Assembly (NCBI GenBank): GCA_029817715.1
Contig: JARUPY010000083.1
Span: 806,001-870,000 of the forward strand
Source of the DNA: Melastoma dodecandrum
Lineage: Eukaryota > Streptophyta > Magnoliopsida > Myrtales > Melastomataceae
DNA: 64,000 bases
Direction of reading: 5' to 3'
In this document: positions 35,918 to 48,307 of the stretch, piece after piece
How positions within the stretch are numbered: the first letter of the stretch is position 1
Layout of the letters: every line of letters begins with the position of its first letter
The notes under the pieces: generated by a model
Database searches by the model: none
Seen by the model: only the letters and a program-made list of their open reading frames with translations
What the model was told of the DNA's origin: nothing
Translations under genes and position numbers: made by a program

Positions 35918-36072
35918 TCACTTGATCACTTGAGTAGGCGGCTGATTGACAGGTGCTTCGCCTGGCAGGGCGGTTAATGGCATCAAGGTACTCTTCTTTT
36001 TGTCGACGCTAATGGAATATGCATTACGATAGTCGTCATGCTGTGCACGTCGATCGAATTACCATGGTCTTC

Positions 36073-36537
36073 CTAGGAGCAAATGGCACCATCCATCGAA
36101 ATCACATTGCAGATAACTTCATCCCTGTAGCTTTTCCCGATCGAGAAAGGGACTCGAGCTTGTTGCATCACGCAAACATCACTGTCCTTACTGAGCCATT
36201 GTAGGCGATAAGGATGAGGATGTGATGCTAGGGGCAACTTGAGCTTTTCTATCACGGTTTTAAAGACCGCGTTGGTGCAACTTCCATTGTCTACAATCAC
36301 CAAACAAATTTTATCTTTAACAGTACATCGGGTATGAAAGATGCACTCACGTTGGTTCTCCACGCGAACTGGTGTTACATTCAAATCCTTGTGGACGACT
36401 AGCAACTCTCCTTCGTCCGGATACTCCTCAGTTTCCTCTGAATCCCAAATCGGATCTGCGGTCTCATCGAACTCTTCTTCTCCATTAGACAACTCTTTAA
36501 TGATTACATTTCTCCTCGTGGGACATTCTGAAGCCAT
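36073..36537 (-). pseudogene. Protease region of element D
   Basis: The frame begins ASECPTRRN (end of the zinc knuckle) and contains CLVIVDNGSCTNAV and VPFSIGKSYRDEV, ending at the domain boundary. It is the counterpart of the protease of C. Confidence 0.75.
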
Positions 36538-37240
36538 GTGACCTGTTCCTTGGCACTTGAAATATCGTCGCTCATTCGATTTGACTTCAGGTTTGTTAGT
36601 CGTCGATGGGGGGTTCGTCTTGGCGTAGTCGACGGGGGTTTCTCCTGGGAACCACTCCCCTTGTGGAAAGGTGTAGCCTTCACAAATGGGCAGTTACTAG
36701 ACTTCCTTGCGTGCTGCTGCTCAACCTTGTGGGCTAGCGCTCGAACATCATCAAAAGTCCAATACTGCTGAAGTTCTACAGCATCCACAATCTGAGGCTT
36801 AAGTCCTCCAAGATACCTAGCGATGGTTTGCTCAAGGGCTTCTTCGACATCGCACTGTAGCAAGAGTCTTTCAAACTCCCTCGTGTACTCCAATTTGAAG
36901 CGACTACAATTTGAGATAGAGATCTAGCCGATAGTGCTCAGGCAAAAATCTATTAGTCATGGCCCTTTCATTTTTTACCACGTCCGGATCTTATCACTTC
37001 TTTCTCTACGGCGTTGATGATTGGTGTTTTACCACCATAGGTTGGCATATTTTTTTAACCGTAATGCTGCCATCTTAACTTTTCGATCCTCCGGCACCTC
37101 CTTGTAATCGAAGATGCGTTCGACCGTATGCATCAAATCAATGAACTCCTCGGGGTCAAGGTTTCCCTCAAACTCCGAAATCTGGACACTTATCATTTGG
37201 GCTCCCCTTTCCGGTCGCCGGTTTTCTGGTGACGAACCTC
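36504..37240 (-). pseudogene. gag of element D
   Basis: 36893-36504 encodes EYTREFERLLLQCDVEE and a proline/arginine-rich segment, then a CQGTGHMASEC knuckle in the neighbouring frame. Upstream frames hold a degenerate gag N-terminal half. Confidence 0.65.
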
Positions 37241-37462
37241 ATTGAGAAACATCACGCCATGGATTCTTTTCTTCGTTGCTGTCTAATCGACTGCAGGAAG
37301 GCGATCCATTATGGGTTCGCAACGATTGAACTTTTTTTGCTGAAGATCAGCGATTTGATGTTCAAGTTTGGCAACATGTGCTTCTTCTGGAGAATACCGC
37401 GCCTGAATCTTCCGGCCAATGATAACCGTGTATTGTACAGCAACCTTGTGCGTATGGTAACA

Positions 37463-37481
37463 ACCTTGCGTTCTGATACCA
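37463..37481 (-). other. PBS of element D (tRNA-iMet type)
   Basis: On - the site reads TGGTATCAGAACGCAAGG, complementary to initiator tRNA-Met, three bases after the LTR end. Confidence 0.75.
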
Positions 37482-37484
37482 AGA

Positions 37485-38150
37485 TGATACGGGGACGGCA
37501 ATGAATAGATAATTCCTATACCAAAAACAATGGGGACGTCACTAAGGATGCGTAATGGATTGACGTGGGAATGGTCGGAAGGGTAGAAGATTGAAGCGGG
37601 ATGGCTGAATGGATAGCATGAAAGATAGGTTGAGATCAACCTCCACGGATACAGATACACCACTGTGAAAGAAAACTCGGATAGAACTTGTTTGTAACAA
37701 TGATACAGACACACCATCGTGAACAAGAATGAGGGCGAGGAACAACACGGAGGATACAGGCACACCACCACCGGTTGATACAGTCTACGCAATCTGCACG
37801 GAGAATCAACTCCTTCGGATAGAAAGACAAAAGTCGAATATGGGTTTTAAAAGTCTGAATAATCTGTTCTCAACTCTTACAATGGCAAGGACTTATATAG
37901 GTTGCCCATAGAAAAGATAATAAAGAAACGAAATAAAAGATAAAGGAAAGTAAATAACATCAATGATAGGATCAGAAAATGAGGAAAGGAAATATATTAT
38001 TTCCTCCCGACAAGATCTGAAAAGATAGTGGTGTAGGGTAGTGGAGCATGCGTGACTCTTGGTGTGCAAGTTGTGAGACCTGTGCTGCCTGATCGTAATC
38101 ATCCTTTGGGCTGCCCGTCGCATGGTTGCCCTTCGTCGCCTGAGAGTCGT
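37485..38150 (-). repeat. 5' LTR of element D
   Basis: The LTR end on - is CCGTATCA at 37485. A TATA-like CTATATAAG lies near 37890-37900 on -. The outer end is approximate. It is related to the LTR end of C but lacks the embedded H-type block. Confidence 0.55.
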
Positions 38151-38999
38151 GTCGCTCGATGCTCCTTTCGCCTCGCTTACTCGATGACTAGTAGATTGAG
38201 GCCTCCAGCAAGCGACATTGGTTGAGATGCGGGCGAAGCAATGGATGCGGGTGAAGCGAAGACCGTCCTCGTATCAACCACCCTGGAGAACTTCGTCTGA
38301 CAGCAAAAACCCCAGTCATCCAGCCGCCTTCTTCCTTTTGCTTCAACGGCCACAACATAGCCTCCTCTGGCCGGCGTCCCATGTCGACGCAAGGCACCAC
38401 AAGCAAATCGAATTTTCTAGTGTCCCTATCCGCCAGATCTATGTTGCCAGCTGTCAGGAATCTTTTGGTTGTCATCTCCCAGAAAAAACTGGCTGCGATG
38501 GCCCAGGGCCTCTCTTCTTGGGTTGACCAGCGACGACGCCAACCTTCCCTTTCACATAAAAAGAGCACGCTACCCCTGGTGGCCGAAAATGTGAAATCAT
38601 TTTTTACCCATTTTGTTTTTGCAACGATCTGACGTGGGTAGGGATTTTTTTGTTTTAACCAAAAATGAATTTTATGATTCATGTGGCCTTTGACTTGTCT
38701 TTTAGTCACGGAGTTAAATAATGTGGACATTTTACCTTTGCATGTTACTTAAGCCGAAATTATTATCGAACTGGGCACTTGTTGAGCAGATGTCCCATTT
38801 CAAGAAAAAATTTATTAATTAGTTTTGGCAAACCGAAACATATTTTGCATTTGGCGATTACACTTGCAAGCCTTAGAACCCTCCTATATTTTTTGTCATT
38901 TGTTTCCAATGAAAACTCCATGACAAACAATAATTTTCACGAACCATCGAAGATCGGCTCAAGCACTTCAAAGGACAAGACTTAAACGGTTTTAAAAAT
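38151..38999. other. Unassigned stretch with one 180-codon ORF
   Basis: A minus-strand ORF (38730-38188, 180 codons) is rich in R, W and K. I do not recognise a domain in it, and the opposite strand also has ~100-codon ORFs. It may be LTR or flanking sequence of element D or F. Confidence 0.25.
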
Positions 39000-41385
39000 A
39001 ATCGGTTCATGGAGGTGTTCTCGAGTTCCCCCCAGAGAGATCTGTTCTCGAGACGCCCCATTCCGCTCGACTTCGAGATGAACTTTAATCTTCTCGAGTT
39101 GACGATTCAACTTGACCACTTCAACAGCGTGAAGGTGCTCCTCATCTGGAGTGGCTTCTTTTGACTTGACCTCGACTCAGCCTTACTCGCTCCATTTCGC
39201 ATCATCCTCCCTTTGCTGAAGAAGATTTGTCCTCAAATTAAGGGGCTCTTCATCATATTACGTACGGTGCGAGATCCTGGACATTAAAATTTCGCCGAGA
39301 TCCCATACTCTCCCCGGACAAGTCGATCTTACAAGCCATTGTTGTTAATCCTCTCAACGACTCCAAAAAAACGATCAGCCCAGGGCATGAGCTTATTCTT
39401 CCACCTTGCCGAAAACTTCTCCTTCCACAAGTGAACCAGGTCAAGATCTCCTAGTTGGATTATCCGCCCATTTCAACCACGATTCGCCTTAGGCTGGTAC
39501 TACTCGCATTTTTGTTGCTCGAATAATGGTTCAAAATCTTTGCGTGGAGCCTTTAACATCCTCTTTAGCTTGTTGCCCAAACCACATCCTTTTCGAGAAT
39601 ACCACCTTGACAGGCATTGGTAAGCAACTCGATGGGAATCTCAGGTTTGACACCATACACCACTTTCGAACGAGTGTAGCTCGTGGTAGTCGAATGCGGG
39701 GCTTGATTATAAGTAAACTCAACTTGTGGGAGCTTGATATCCCAATCGTTCTGATTCTTCAACACCATATCTCGAAGTAGGCTTTCCCCGTTATCCTGTT
39801 CACAAACCTCAGTTTGCCCATCTATCTGATGAATGGCAAGTGGTGTTGAACAATAGCTTTTAATCCCAAGTTTGTGCCAAAGGGTTGTCTTCCAGAAGTA
39901 GCTCAAGAACTTGGCATCTCGATCTGACACTATCGACAATGGGACCCCATGCAGCGCGAACTGATCTCTCGAAAAAATAAGAAATCTGCTACATGAGAAG
40001 CATTTCATCCGACTTCCCGCAAGCGATAAAGTGAGCCATCTTCGAGAAGCGATCCACAACAACCATGGTCAAGTCCTTCTATCGTTGTGTTTGGGGCAGT
40101 GTAAAAGAGATGAAATCCAAGCTCACATGCTCCATGGACGTTTTAACCAATAGGTCTTTAATGGTGTGTAAGAGACCTTGGGGTTGGATGTGACTCTTTT
40201 GCGTGTTGACAGGTTGCGCAACGATCGAACTAACTTGTGTATGTCCCTAGCACATCTCTGTAGGCTAGTAAAAAAGGACTGCTGCCTAAAGCATTTCGAG
40301 AGTTTTCCCAACTCCTAAGTGACCAGCAAGTCCTCCTACATGTATCTCTACGAATAAGATGTTCTCGGAGTAGAACTTTCGAGGTATGCATAACATAACT
40401 CCTCTAAATAGAAAGACATCGGACCATATGATATCTGCTTAATAGATCCTCTCGAGGATCCCTTATACACGTTTCCAAAGTTGGCCATCACACAAGTCAC
40501 AACTATTTCAACATCTCGAAATCCAATCAACTTCGATTCCATTCTGGTCAATGAGAGTTGGTGTTCTCGACAATACATATGCGACGACATTCTCTCACTC
40601 CCCAACCGACTTATGCCTCAAGACGAAACTGAATGACTGGAGATATTTCCCACCTACTTTCGCATGTTCCGCCGAATTAAGCTTTACACCTGCCTAATGA
40701 AAATGCTTCAAAGACTCATGATCCAGTATGAATAAGGGAACATCCTTGGGCATCACAGTAGTGACTCCATGTTCTCGATTGTCACAAACGATAGCATAAA
40801 ATTCCTTATCATATGTTTCGAGTAATTCAATCGAGACCCATTTAACTTCTCTTTGAAAAAATACGATATCGGTTTGACCCTTTTAGTAGCAATGATGCCT
40901 CCAATTCCTATTCCCTGTGGCAGTCACACTCGACCTTCAAACCACCTTCTCGAAGTCAGGTAGTGCCAATATAGGCGCTTTGCACAAACGACTCTAGAGC
41001 AACTCAAAACTAGATAGAGCCGATGGGTAGTCATGTTCAAAAAATCGTTCCCTTCAAAACACTCCGTCATCGGGGCTGCGACTCGAACTGAAGTCTTTGA
41101 TCAAAATCTCCAATAGAATGATGTTAGTTTCATGAAAGCTTCGGACATTATTAGCTGTCTTGAGAATAGGCCCAATCTCGAATTAACAGCAACTTTACTC
41201 TCATCCACCTGAATTCCTTCTCTCGAGATGACATATCCCAGAAAGATAAAGTTTGGAAGTTAAGAACTCCTCACTTCTTGTTGTTCTTCGAATAGGACGT
41301 CGTTCCCTCAACCTTATCGACAACAGTTGTCTAAGGTGGTCAATGTGCTCCTTCATCATTGCGGATATATACAAGAATATCATCA
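39000..41385 (-). pseudogene. Element F, 3' part: RT end, RNase H, integrase
   Basis: On - it starts with DDILVYI-type sequence right at the E junction (41385) and runs through RNase H. Integrase follows (40062-39565): HGVPLSIVSDRDAKFLS, IHQIDGQTEVCEQ, ETYNQAPHSTT-like. The C-terminal WKNKLMPWADRFF and GEYGISAKF (about 39440-39280) are of the chromovirus type found with C and D. Stops and frameshifts are frequent. Confidence 0.75.
41381..41385. other. Target-site duplication of element E, copy 1
   Basis: CATCA, paired with CATAA at 50820-50824. It lies inside the YF-DD codons of element F's RT. One mismatch. Confidence 0.65.
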
Positions 41386-42560
41386 TGTCACGTCGAAAAC
41401 GTATTCACCACACAAATGCACGCGATCGTACTAGTAATAAAGTGTAAGTAAGATATCGTTCCCACGAGGACTGATCTAACCTTCCTCCCAATTATTAAAA
41501 TATCGTCAATCTCTGTTATCCAACTAAGCGATTTGAGAGTTAATCAAACTAAATATAAAACTAAAGGAAACGAGCAAGTAAATTGAATTACGATTCAAAT
41601 GAGAAAAGCACCTAAGGCGACGATTTCACCGGACAATTAATCGCAAAGTCATATCTCAATCAACACGTTTAAGATGATTCTGGTTGATAATCTGGAATTT
41701 CGGTTATCTTCCTACGCCCCTCCCGAGGTCAAAAGAACGTACATATCTGTAAATAGTAATCACTCTATTCTTAGGTAGATTAACTATCGAGTGCCCCTTA
41801 AGAATCAATTACAATTTTGATTACCTAGGACGATTGGGTATATTCCTATCCCGCTCGTTAATAATCCCGTCTTTCGAACAAGTTTACCCTAGGTTATTCC
41901 TCTCCCCGTGCTTAATCTAGGATTCCCCTTCCGAGTTCTCCTAAATTCACTATTCAATCCTATTGGTGAACAGGCAATAAGAAAGCATTAAGAACGGACA
42001 GGAATAATCAAACCAAAATCATTCAAGTGTGTCAAAAGGGATAGAACTCTTGACTATTCGTCAAGATCCATCTTAATCCTAGGCAAAGAAAATTAGTTCA
42101 TAACCGAAATAATAGAAAACATCAAATCCATCGTAAACAATGAAAACGACATAAAGGAAAACAAAAAGAAAAACTCCCAAAGACTCTGTCGACGGCTCCT
42201 TGTTACCAGTCGCCTCCTCCCCCCTCTAAAGGTAAAATACAATGTTTTTATAATCCCCCCTAAACCTAGAGAATCTCTGAAAATACGGAAAGAAAATCTT
42301 TTCTTTTCTCCCCATCGTAGCTTTAGGCCTTGCAAAAGTATCCAGAGATCTTCCCTCTGCACAAAGTCTTCATAATTAGGCCGAGGTGCCCTTTTCTTCA
42401 TATTTATCCTGAAATAGACTAGAAAACTTGGTAGTAATCCATTTCTCGGGAATAATGTGAAATAACTAGGAAGATTATGCAATGAACGCAATATTTCACA
42501 AATCTAATAAAATCTAAGTATGAAATTGCCCTAAATAACTCTACTTTCATAGAGTTATCA
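41386..42560 (-). repeat. 3' LTR of element E
   Basis: On + it reads TGTCACGTCG...AGTTATCA, 1,175 bp, colinear with 49652-50819. The PPT lies immediately outside its internal edge. Confidence 0.9.
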
Positions 42561-42581
42561 TACCCCCAAACCTAAATTTTG
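42561..42581 (-). other. Polypurine tract of element E
   Basis: On - the strand reads AAATTTAGGTTTGGGGG directly before the 3' LTR, a typical Athila PPT. Confidence 0.7.
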
Positions 42582-44300
42582 CTAGTTTCGAGCAAAGATA
42601 ATGAAAATAAAAATTAAAAGACTCTCCTCGACCACCCCAAGTCCGTCAAACGTAGAAACATCTTTTAGAACATTCTCAGAAATGGGTGCATCTTCCTCAT
42701 GCATCTAGATTCCATTCACTACCTAACATCTCAATTAAAGGCTTTAAAACACAATATCTTCGTCCCAGCAGGTTGTACACTCAACATTAATAAGCATACA
42801 CTCCAAATAGCTCATGTCAACCAGTAACTCGTAAAGATCACCACAAACATCTCTATTCATTAATCACAGGTTTTCGGACTTTTTAACAACTTCATCATTT
42901 TTTTTTCAGATTGCACGACTCTAAATGTTTATATGATTCCGGCTAAAGCTTATGTAACAAGCTCTCGACCAATGACTCCCGATTCAGTTGAACCAGGGCA
43001 TTAGGTGACAAAGCACCCATCGGATCAATCACTCAAGCTAGCACGGAAGACTCACATCACAAGCACATATTCAGGTAATATCTTTTTCTCTATTCTTTTT
43101 TTTTTCTTTTTTTTTTAACCTCGAACATTGGAACCTCAGAGCCTTGGCAACTTCATTTTTCTTTTTTTTTTTTCTTTTTTCTAGTTCACCTGAGATCCCA
43201 AACAGAATGTCATTTTCAAGAATATTTCAAGCTACATCTAACTCCACCACTAGTCAATCCATGCCATTCTAGAGGAGATGTCAAACCCAACACACACACC
43301 ACCCCCATTTTTGTTGCTCAAGCACCACTTCCCTACCTGTCGAGATCTTTTCCAAAATTAAAACAAAAATTTTGAGCCATTACTAAAGCAACAGGAATTT
43401 CATCTTTCCACCACTTGACAAAAATTACGCAACCCATATGCTCATCATAGAAAACACAGGGACATCTCCACAACGACTTTCACAATGGTTCCGTCGAGGA
43501 AAAACGACCCAAAAGATGAAAAATAAGACCTAGATAGGACTCACCCTAAAAATTCAATAACAACAACAACACACAACACCCCCAAACCTAACAAGAGCAA
43601 CGTCCTCGGTGCTTAAGATAAGACGAGTAGAAAACGAGAGTAGCAGGATATGTCGGTGACTGGAATGCGTCGATGTGTAGCTCCTGACTGCCTTGGTGTA
43701 AGACTAAACTGTATCATCAGAAATCCGCATCCTCGGCGGCTGTGGCTCGGGAGGGCGACGGCGTGGGTGACGGCGGTGGCTCTAGCTTTTCCCTGTCACA
43801 AGAAAGAAAACGATTAGGGTTGTCTAGTGAAATGGCCCGAATTGGTTTTCTTATTTTTTATTTTTGATTTTGGTTGATTTTTTTTTGATTTTTTTTTGAT
43901 TTTTTTAATAATAATAATTTCCAGTGAAGCTACACGAGATTTTCGTGCAACTACACAAAGTTTCTTGTGCATTTGTGTTCCCAGCGGTGCAGCTGCACAA
44001 AGTTTCTGTGGATTTTAGGTTTCGCGTGGTGCAGTTGCCCCGAGATTTTCATGCAGCTGCATAGAGTTTCTGTGGCTTGGAGGTCCAAGTGGTGCCTCCT
44101 GCAGTTGCACGATCTTGCTGTTTGCTCTTGCATCTCCCGCTATCTTTTTACCTAACAAAACAAAAGAAATAAAAACCAAATAAAATAAAATAACTTGGGT
44201 TGCCTCCCAAGAAGCGCTTGGTTTATTGTCTACGGCTCGACTCTTGCTATACATCACGTGTCTTTCAATGTGTCACGGCAACTAGCCTTTCAACGTTTCC
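42582..44300. other. 3' internal non-coding region of element E
   Basis: About 1.7 kb between integrase and PPT. It carries long T tracts (43090-43180, 43850-43910) and a diverged run of ~60-bp units with CAGCTGCA-type cores (about 43925-44115). No env-like ORF over ~80 codons is seen on either strand. Confidence 0.55.
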
Positions 44301-45454
44301 TCCCCAATAGTGTTTCAGCTCTGTCCATTGACCTTGAATGTATGCTCTGAACTTGGATTTCGCATTTCTACGGCACCATAGGGGAATACCTGAATTACCT
44401 GAAATGGTCCAGACCACCGTGATTTTAGTTTTCCTGGGAATAACCTTAGTCTGGAATTGAACAGCAATACTTGTTGTCTAGGCTCAAATTTCCGCTCAAT
44501 GATCTTCTATCATGCCACTGTTTCGTCTTCTCCATATAGATCCTCGCGTTTTCATATGCTTGAAGCCGAAATTCATCAAGTTTCGTTCAATTGGAGCAAC
44601 ATCTTCTCTCCAGCATTCTCGAGATCAAAATTCAATTTCTTAATCGCCCAGAATTGCTTTGTGCTCCAATTCCACCAGCAAGTGACATGCTTTCCCATAA
44701 ACTAGCTTAAACGGAGACATTCCAATTGGCGTTTTATAAGCTGTTCGATAAGCCCACAATTCATCCTCTAGCTTCAGTGCCCAATCCTTCCGTGACTTGT
44801 TTACTGTTTTCTCGAGAATTCTCTAAATTTCTCGATTTGATACTTCCACTTGCCCAATAGTCTGAGGATGGTATGCTAGACCGACCTTGTGATTTATTCC
44901 ATACTTGTTCAACAAATTGGCGACTTGTTTATTGCAAAAGTGAGATCCCCAATCGATAATGATTGCTCTTGGGGTACCGAACCTTGTAAACACCTGCTTC
45001 TTCAAAAACTCAACCACTGTTTTAGCCTCATTAGTGGCAAAGCTTCGCTTCAACCCATTTAGACATGTAATCCACAGCAACTAAAATATAGTAATTTTTG
45101 AAAGACGAAACAAATGGACCCATGAAATCAATAACCCAAACGTCGAAAATCTCAACACTCCAGAATGTTGTTTTAAGGGCATTTCATGTCGCCTTGATAT
45201 GTTTCCCATTCATTGGCATCTCACATTTAGCAACAAAATTATAAGCATCCTTAAATAAAGAAAGGCAAAAAGAAACCTGATTGTAAAATCCGAGCAGCTG
45301 TTTTATCTCCTCCAAAATGTCCGCCGTATGGTGATGAATGACATTGCCACAAAATTTGTTCCCATTCTTCTTCAGGTATGCATCTTCTAAGAATCTGATA
45401 TGCACATTGCTTGAACAAGAAACGGTTCATCCCACACATAATTCTTAACATCAT
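44301..45454 (-). pseudogene. Integrase of element E
   Basis: Zinc-domain remnants (ILWQCHSSPYGGHFGGDKTA) lie near 45340. The core spans 45080-44823, with [17 protein letters not shown] (D kept) and [20 protein letters not shown]-terminal sequence (FRLQAYENARIY) continues to ~44500 through stops. Broken by several frameshifts. Confidence 0.8.
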
Positions 45455-46806
45455 TTAAAAACCTCTTCTTTTGTCGCGTATTCAAATCAGTGGGTGTGAA
45501 ATTCGAAATAAGAAAATTAACAAAATCTGCATACCACGAACTTTGTGTGTGACTAACCGAGAGTAGCTGTTCATCGGGAAAAGATTCATTTATAGCTACC
45601 TGGTTGAGCTCGGTGTCGCTTTGACCATCTAGCCTTGACATGTGATCATCTACTTGATTATCTGTTCCTTTTCTGTCCTTGATTTCAAGATCGAATTCTT
45701 GTAGTAAGAGAACCCATCTTATCAATCATGGTTTGGCATCCATTTTCTCAATCAAGTACTTGATCGTGGCGTGATCTGTAAACACTTATGACTTTCGAAC
45801 CCACAAGGTAAGATCGAAATTTATCGAAAGCAAATACGACAGCTAGTAGCTCCTTTTCAGTGGTCATGTAATTTACTTGTGCATCGTCCAAAGTTCTACT
45901 AGCATAGTAAATCACATGAAAAAACATTATTCTTACGTTGCCCAAGCACTGCTCCAAAGGCATAATCACTCGCATCGCACATCAATTCCAAAGGTAACGT
46001 CAATCAGGCACTACAATGATAGGTGCTGTAACTAACCTCTCTTTTAATTTTGTAAATGCTTCCATGCATGTTTTATCAAAGTTGAATGGTATGTCTTTCT
46101 CCAAAAGATTGCATAACGGTTTCGATATTTTGGAGAAATCCTTAATGAATCGCCTGTAGAAGCCAGCATGACCAAGAAAACTTCGGATAGCACTTACCGA
46201 TGTTGGTGGGGATAACTTTTCAATTGTCTCAATCTTTGCTCTGTCAACTTCAATGCCTTTGTTTGAAACCCTGTGACCAAGGACAATACCTTCCCGAACC
46301 ATAAAGTGACACTTTTCCCAATTTAAGATTAGATTATTCTTCTCACAACGTTCAAGTACACATGCAAGATTATGTAAGCAATTATCAAATGAGTCACCAA
46401 AAACGAAAAAATCATCCATAAAAATTTCTAAATATCTCTATACCATGCCAGTGAAAATGGACGTCATGCACCTTTGGAATGTAGCAGGTGCATTACACAA
46501 TCCAAATGGCATTCTACGGAAGGCGAACGTACCGCATGGACATGAGAAAGTCGTTTTCTCCTGATCTTCTGGTGCAATGGCAATCTGATTATATACTGAG
46601 TAACCATCGAGAAAACAATAATATTCTTTACCTGCTAATCTATCCAACATTTGATCAATAAATGGAAGCGGGTAGTGATCTTTTCTTGTTGCTTTGTTCA
46701 ACTTCCGGTAGTCCATACATACCTTCCATCCCGTGACAGTGCGAGTAGGGATGAGTTCATTCTTCTCATTTGTTACACTGTCATTCCACCTTTCTTGGGA
46801 ACACAT
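45455..46806 (-). pseudogene. RT and RNase H of element E
   Basis: 46806-46438 holds WKVCMDYRKLNKAT, YPLPFIDQMLDRLAG and MPFGLCNAPATFQRCM. A stop, then 46419-46000, holds FMDDF (catalytic), GHRVSNKGIEVDRAKI and FLGHAGFYRRFIKDFSKI. RNase H follows at 45975-45387 ([19 protein letters not shown]). Few breaks, but not a single open frame. Confidence 0.85.
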
Positions 46807-46924
46807 TGTATAGGACTAACCCACGAGCTATCAGAAATAGGATATATGAAATCTGCATCGAGCCACTTGATGATCTCCTTCTTTACAACATCTTTTATGT
46901 TTGGGTTCAATCTCCGTTGATTCT

Positions 46925-47850
46925 CTATTGATGGTTTGAGGTCATCCTCGAGGAGAGGATTCTATGCATGCAAATTGCTGGGCTGATTCCTCTGACATCT
47001 GCAATAGTCCATCCTATCGCCTTCTTGTGATCCCTCAAGATTCGAAGTAATTTCTCCTCCTGCAACTCCGTCAATTCTGCAGAAATAATAACAGGGAGTT
47101 GATTGGAGTTTTGAAGGAATGAATACCTTAAGTGGGTGGGTAAGGTTTTGAGCTCTAATTCTGGTGCTTCTATGATGGATAATTTGGTGGTCTTTTCTAG
47201 CATCTCCAATGGATCGAAAGCTCTCAGATCTCTAGGTATATAAGATTTGCAGTCCATCCAACTGATCATTTCCTTAGTTTCTTCATCGACAGTTACTTCC
47301 TCAGAAGTTAATGCTAGCTCAACCACATCGGTCGTCTTTAAAAAAGTAACTTCTTCGGCTGCTATCCTGTCAATGATGTCAATAGAGTAACAATCATCAG
47401 GTTCGTTCGGACATTTCATTGCATGAAGAATATTAAATGTTACCTCCTCGTTATTAACCCTCATGGTTAGCTCACCCTTTTAGACATCAATTAAAGTCCT
47501 ACCTGTGGCAAGGAATGGTCTTCCAAGGATGATTGGTATTTTACGGTCCTCTTCAAAATCAAGCACGATAAAATCCACGGGAAAAAACAAATTTATCTAC
47601 CTTAATCAAAATATTGTCAATGATTCCCTTTGGAAAAGCAAAGAGACCGGTCAGCTAATTGCAACGTGACCGATGTAGGTTTTACTTCCTCCAAACCCAA
47701 TTCGTAAAATATTGATAAAGGAATTAAATTAACACTCGCTCCAAGATCACACAATGCCTTACCGCTAAAATTTGAACCAATAGAACAGGGTATAGTGAAA
47801 CTATCTGGATCTTTCAGCTTTGGAGGTAACTTTTTTCTGCAAAATAGCAC
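46925..47850 (-). pseudogene. Protease and linker of element E
   Basis: 47850-47617 encodes IPCSIGSNFSGKALCDLGAS followed by VNLIPLSIF, the Athila-type aspartic protease signature DLGAS. 47464-46925 is the acidic linker ending near the RT start (ELPVIISAELTELQEEKLL). Confidence 0.75.
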
Positions 47851-48307
47851 TACATTCTTCAGTTAAAGCAACAGTCTTAAACTCACCGAGACGTCTCTTT
47901 TTAGATAATATATCTTTCATGAATTTAACGTAGCTCGGCATCTTCTCTAACGCTTCAGCAAAAGGGATGTTGATGTGTCGCTTTTTAAAGATTTCTAAGA
48001 ATTTCAGGAAATCCTTCTCATCATTCTGCTTTCTAGCTCGCTATGGAAAAGGAAGAGGTGGATATACGAGTTTATCTTTTCCAATATAAGCATTTTCCAT
48101 ACCTTCTTTTGGTTGAGAAAGTTGCTGGTTCGGCTGAACAGAAGGTTCGTTGCTCTTGTGCGTAACTTCTGGTGTACTTGTAACGTCGTGCTTGACCTTT
48201 GAGGCATCAGGAAGTGTTCTTCCATTCCATAAAGTGATAACTTGCACTTGTGCATTCCCGTCATTCCTTGGATTCACCTCAGTATTGCTCGGAAGAGTGC
48301 CTTGAGG

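Noticed and set aside
42093..42491. 132-codon ORF in the E LTR (partner at 50422-50622)
   Set aside because: Lies inside LTR sequence and is broken in the second LTR; not a gene.
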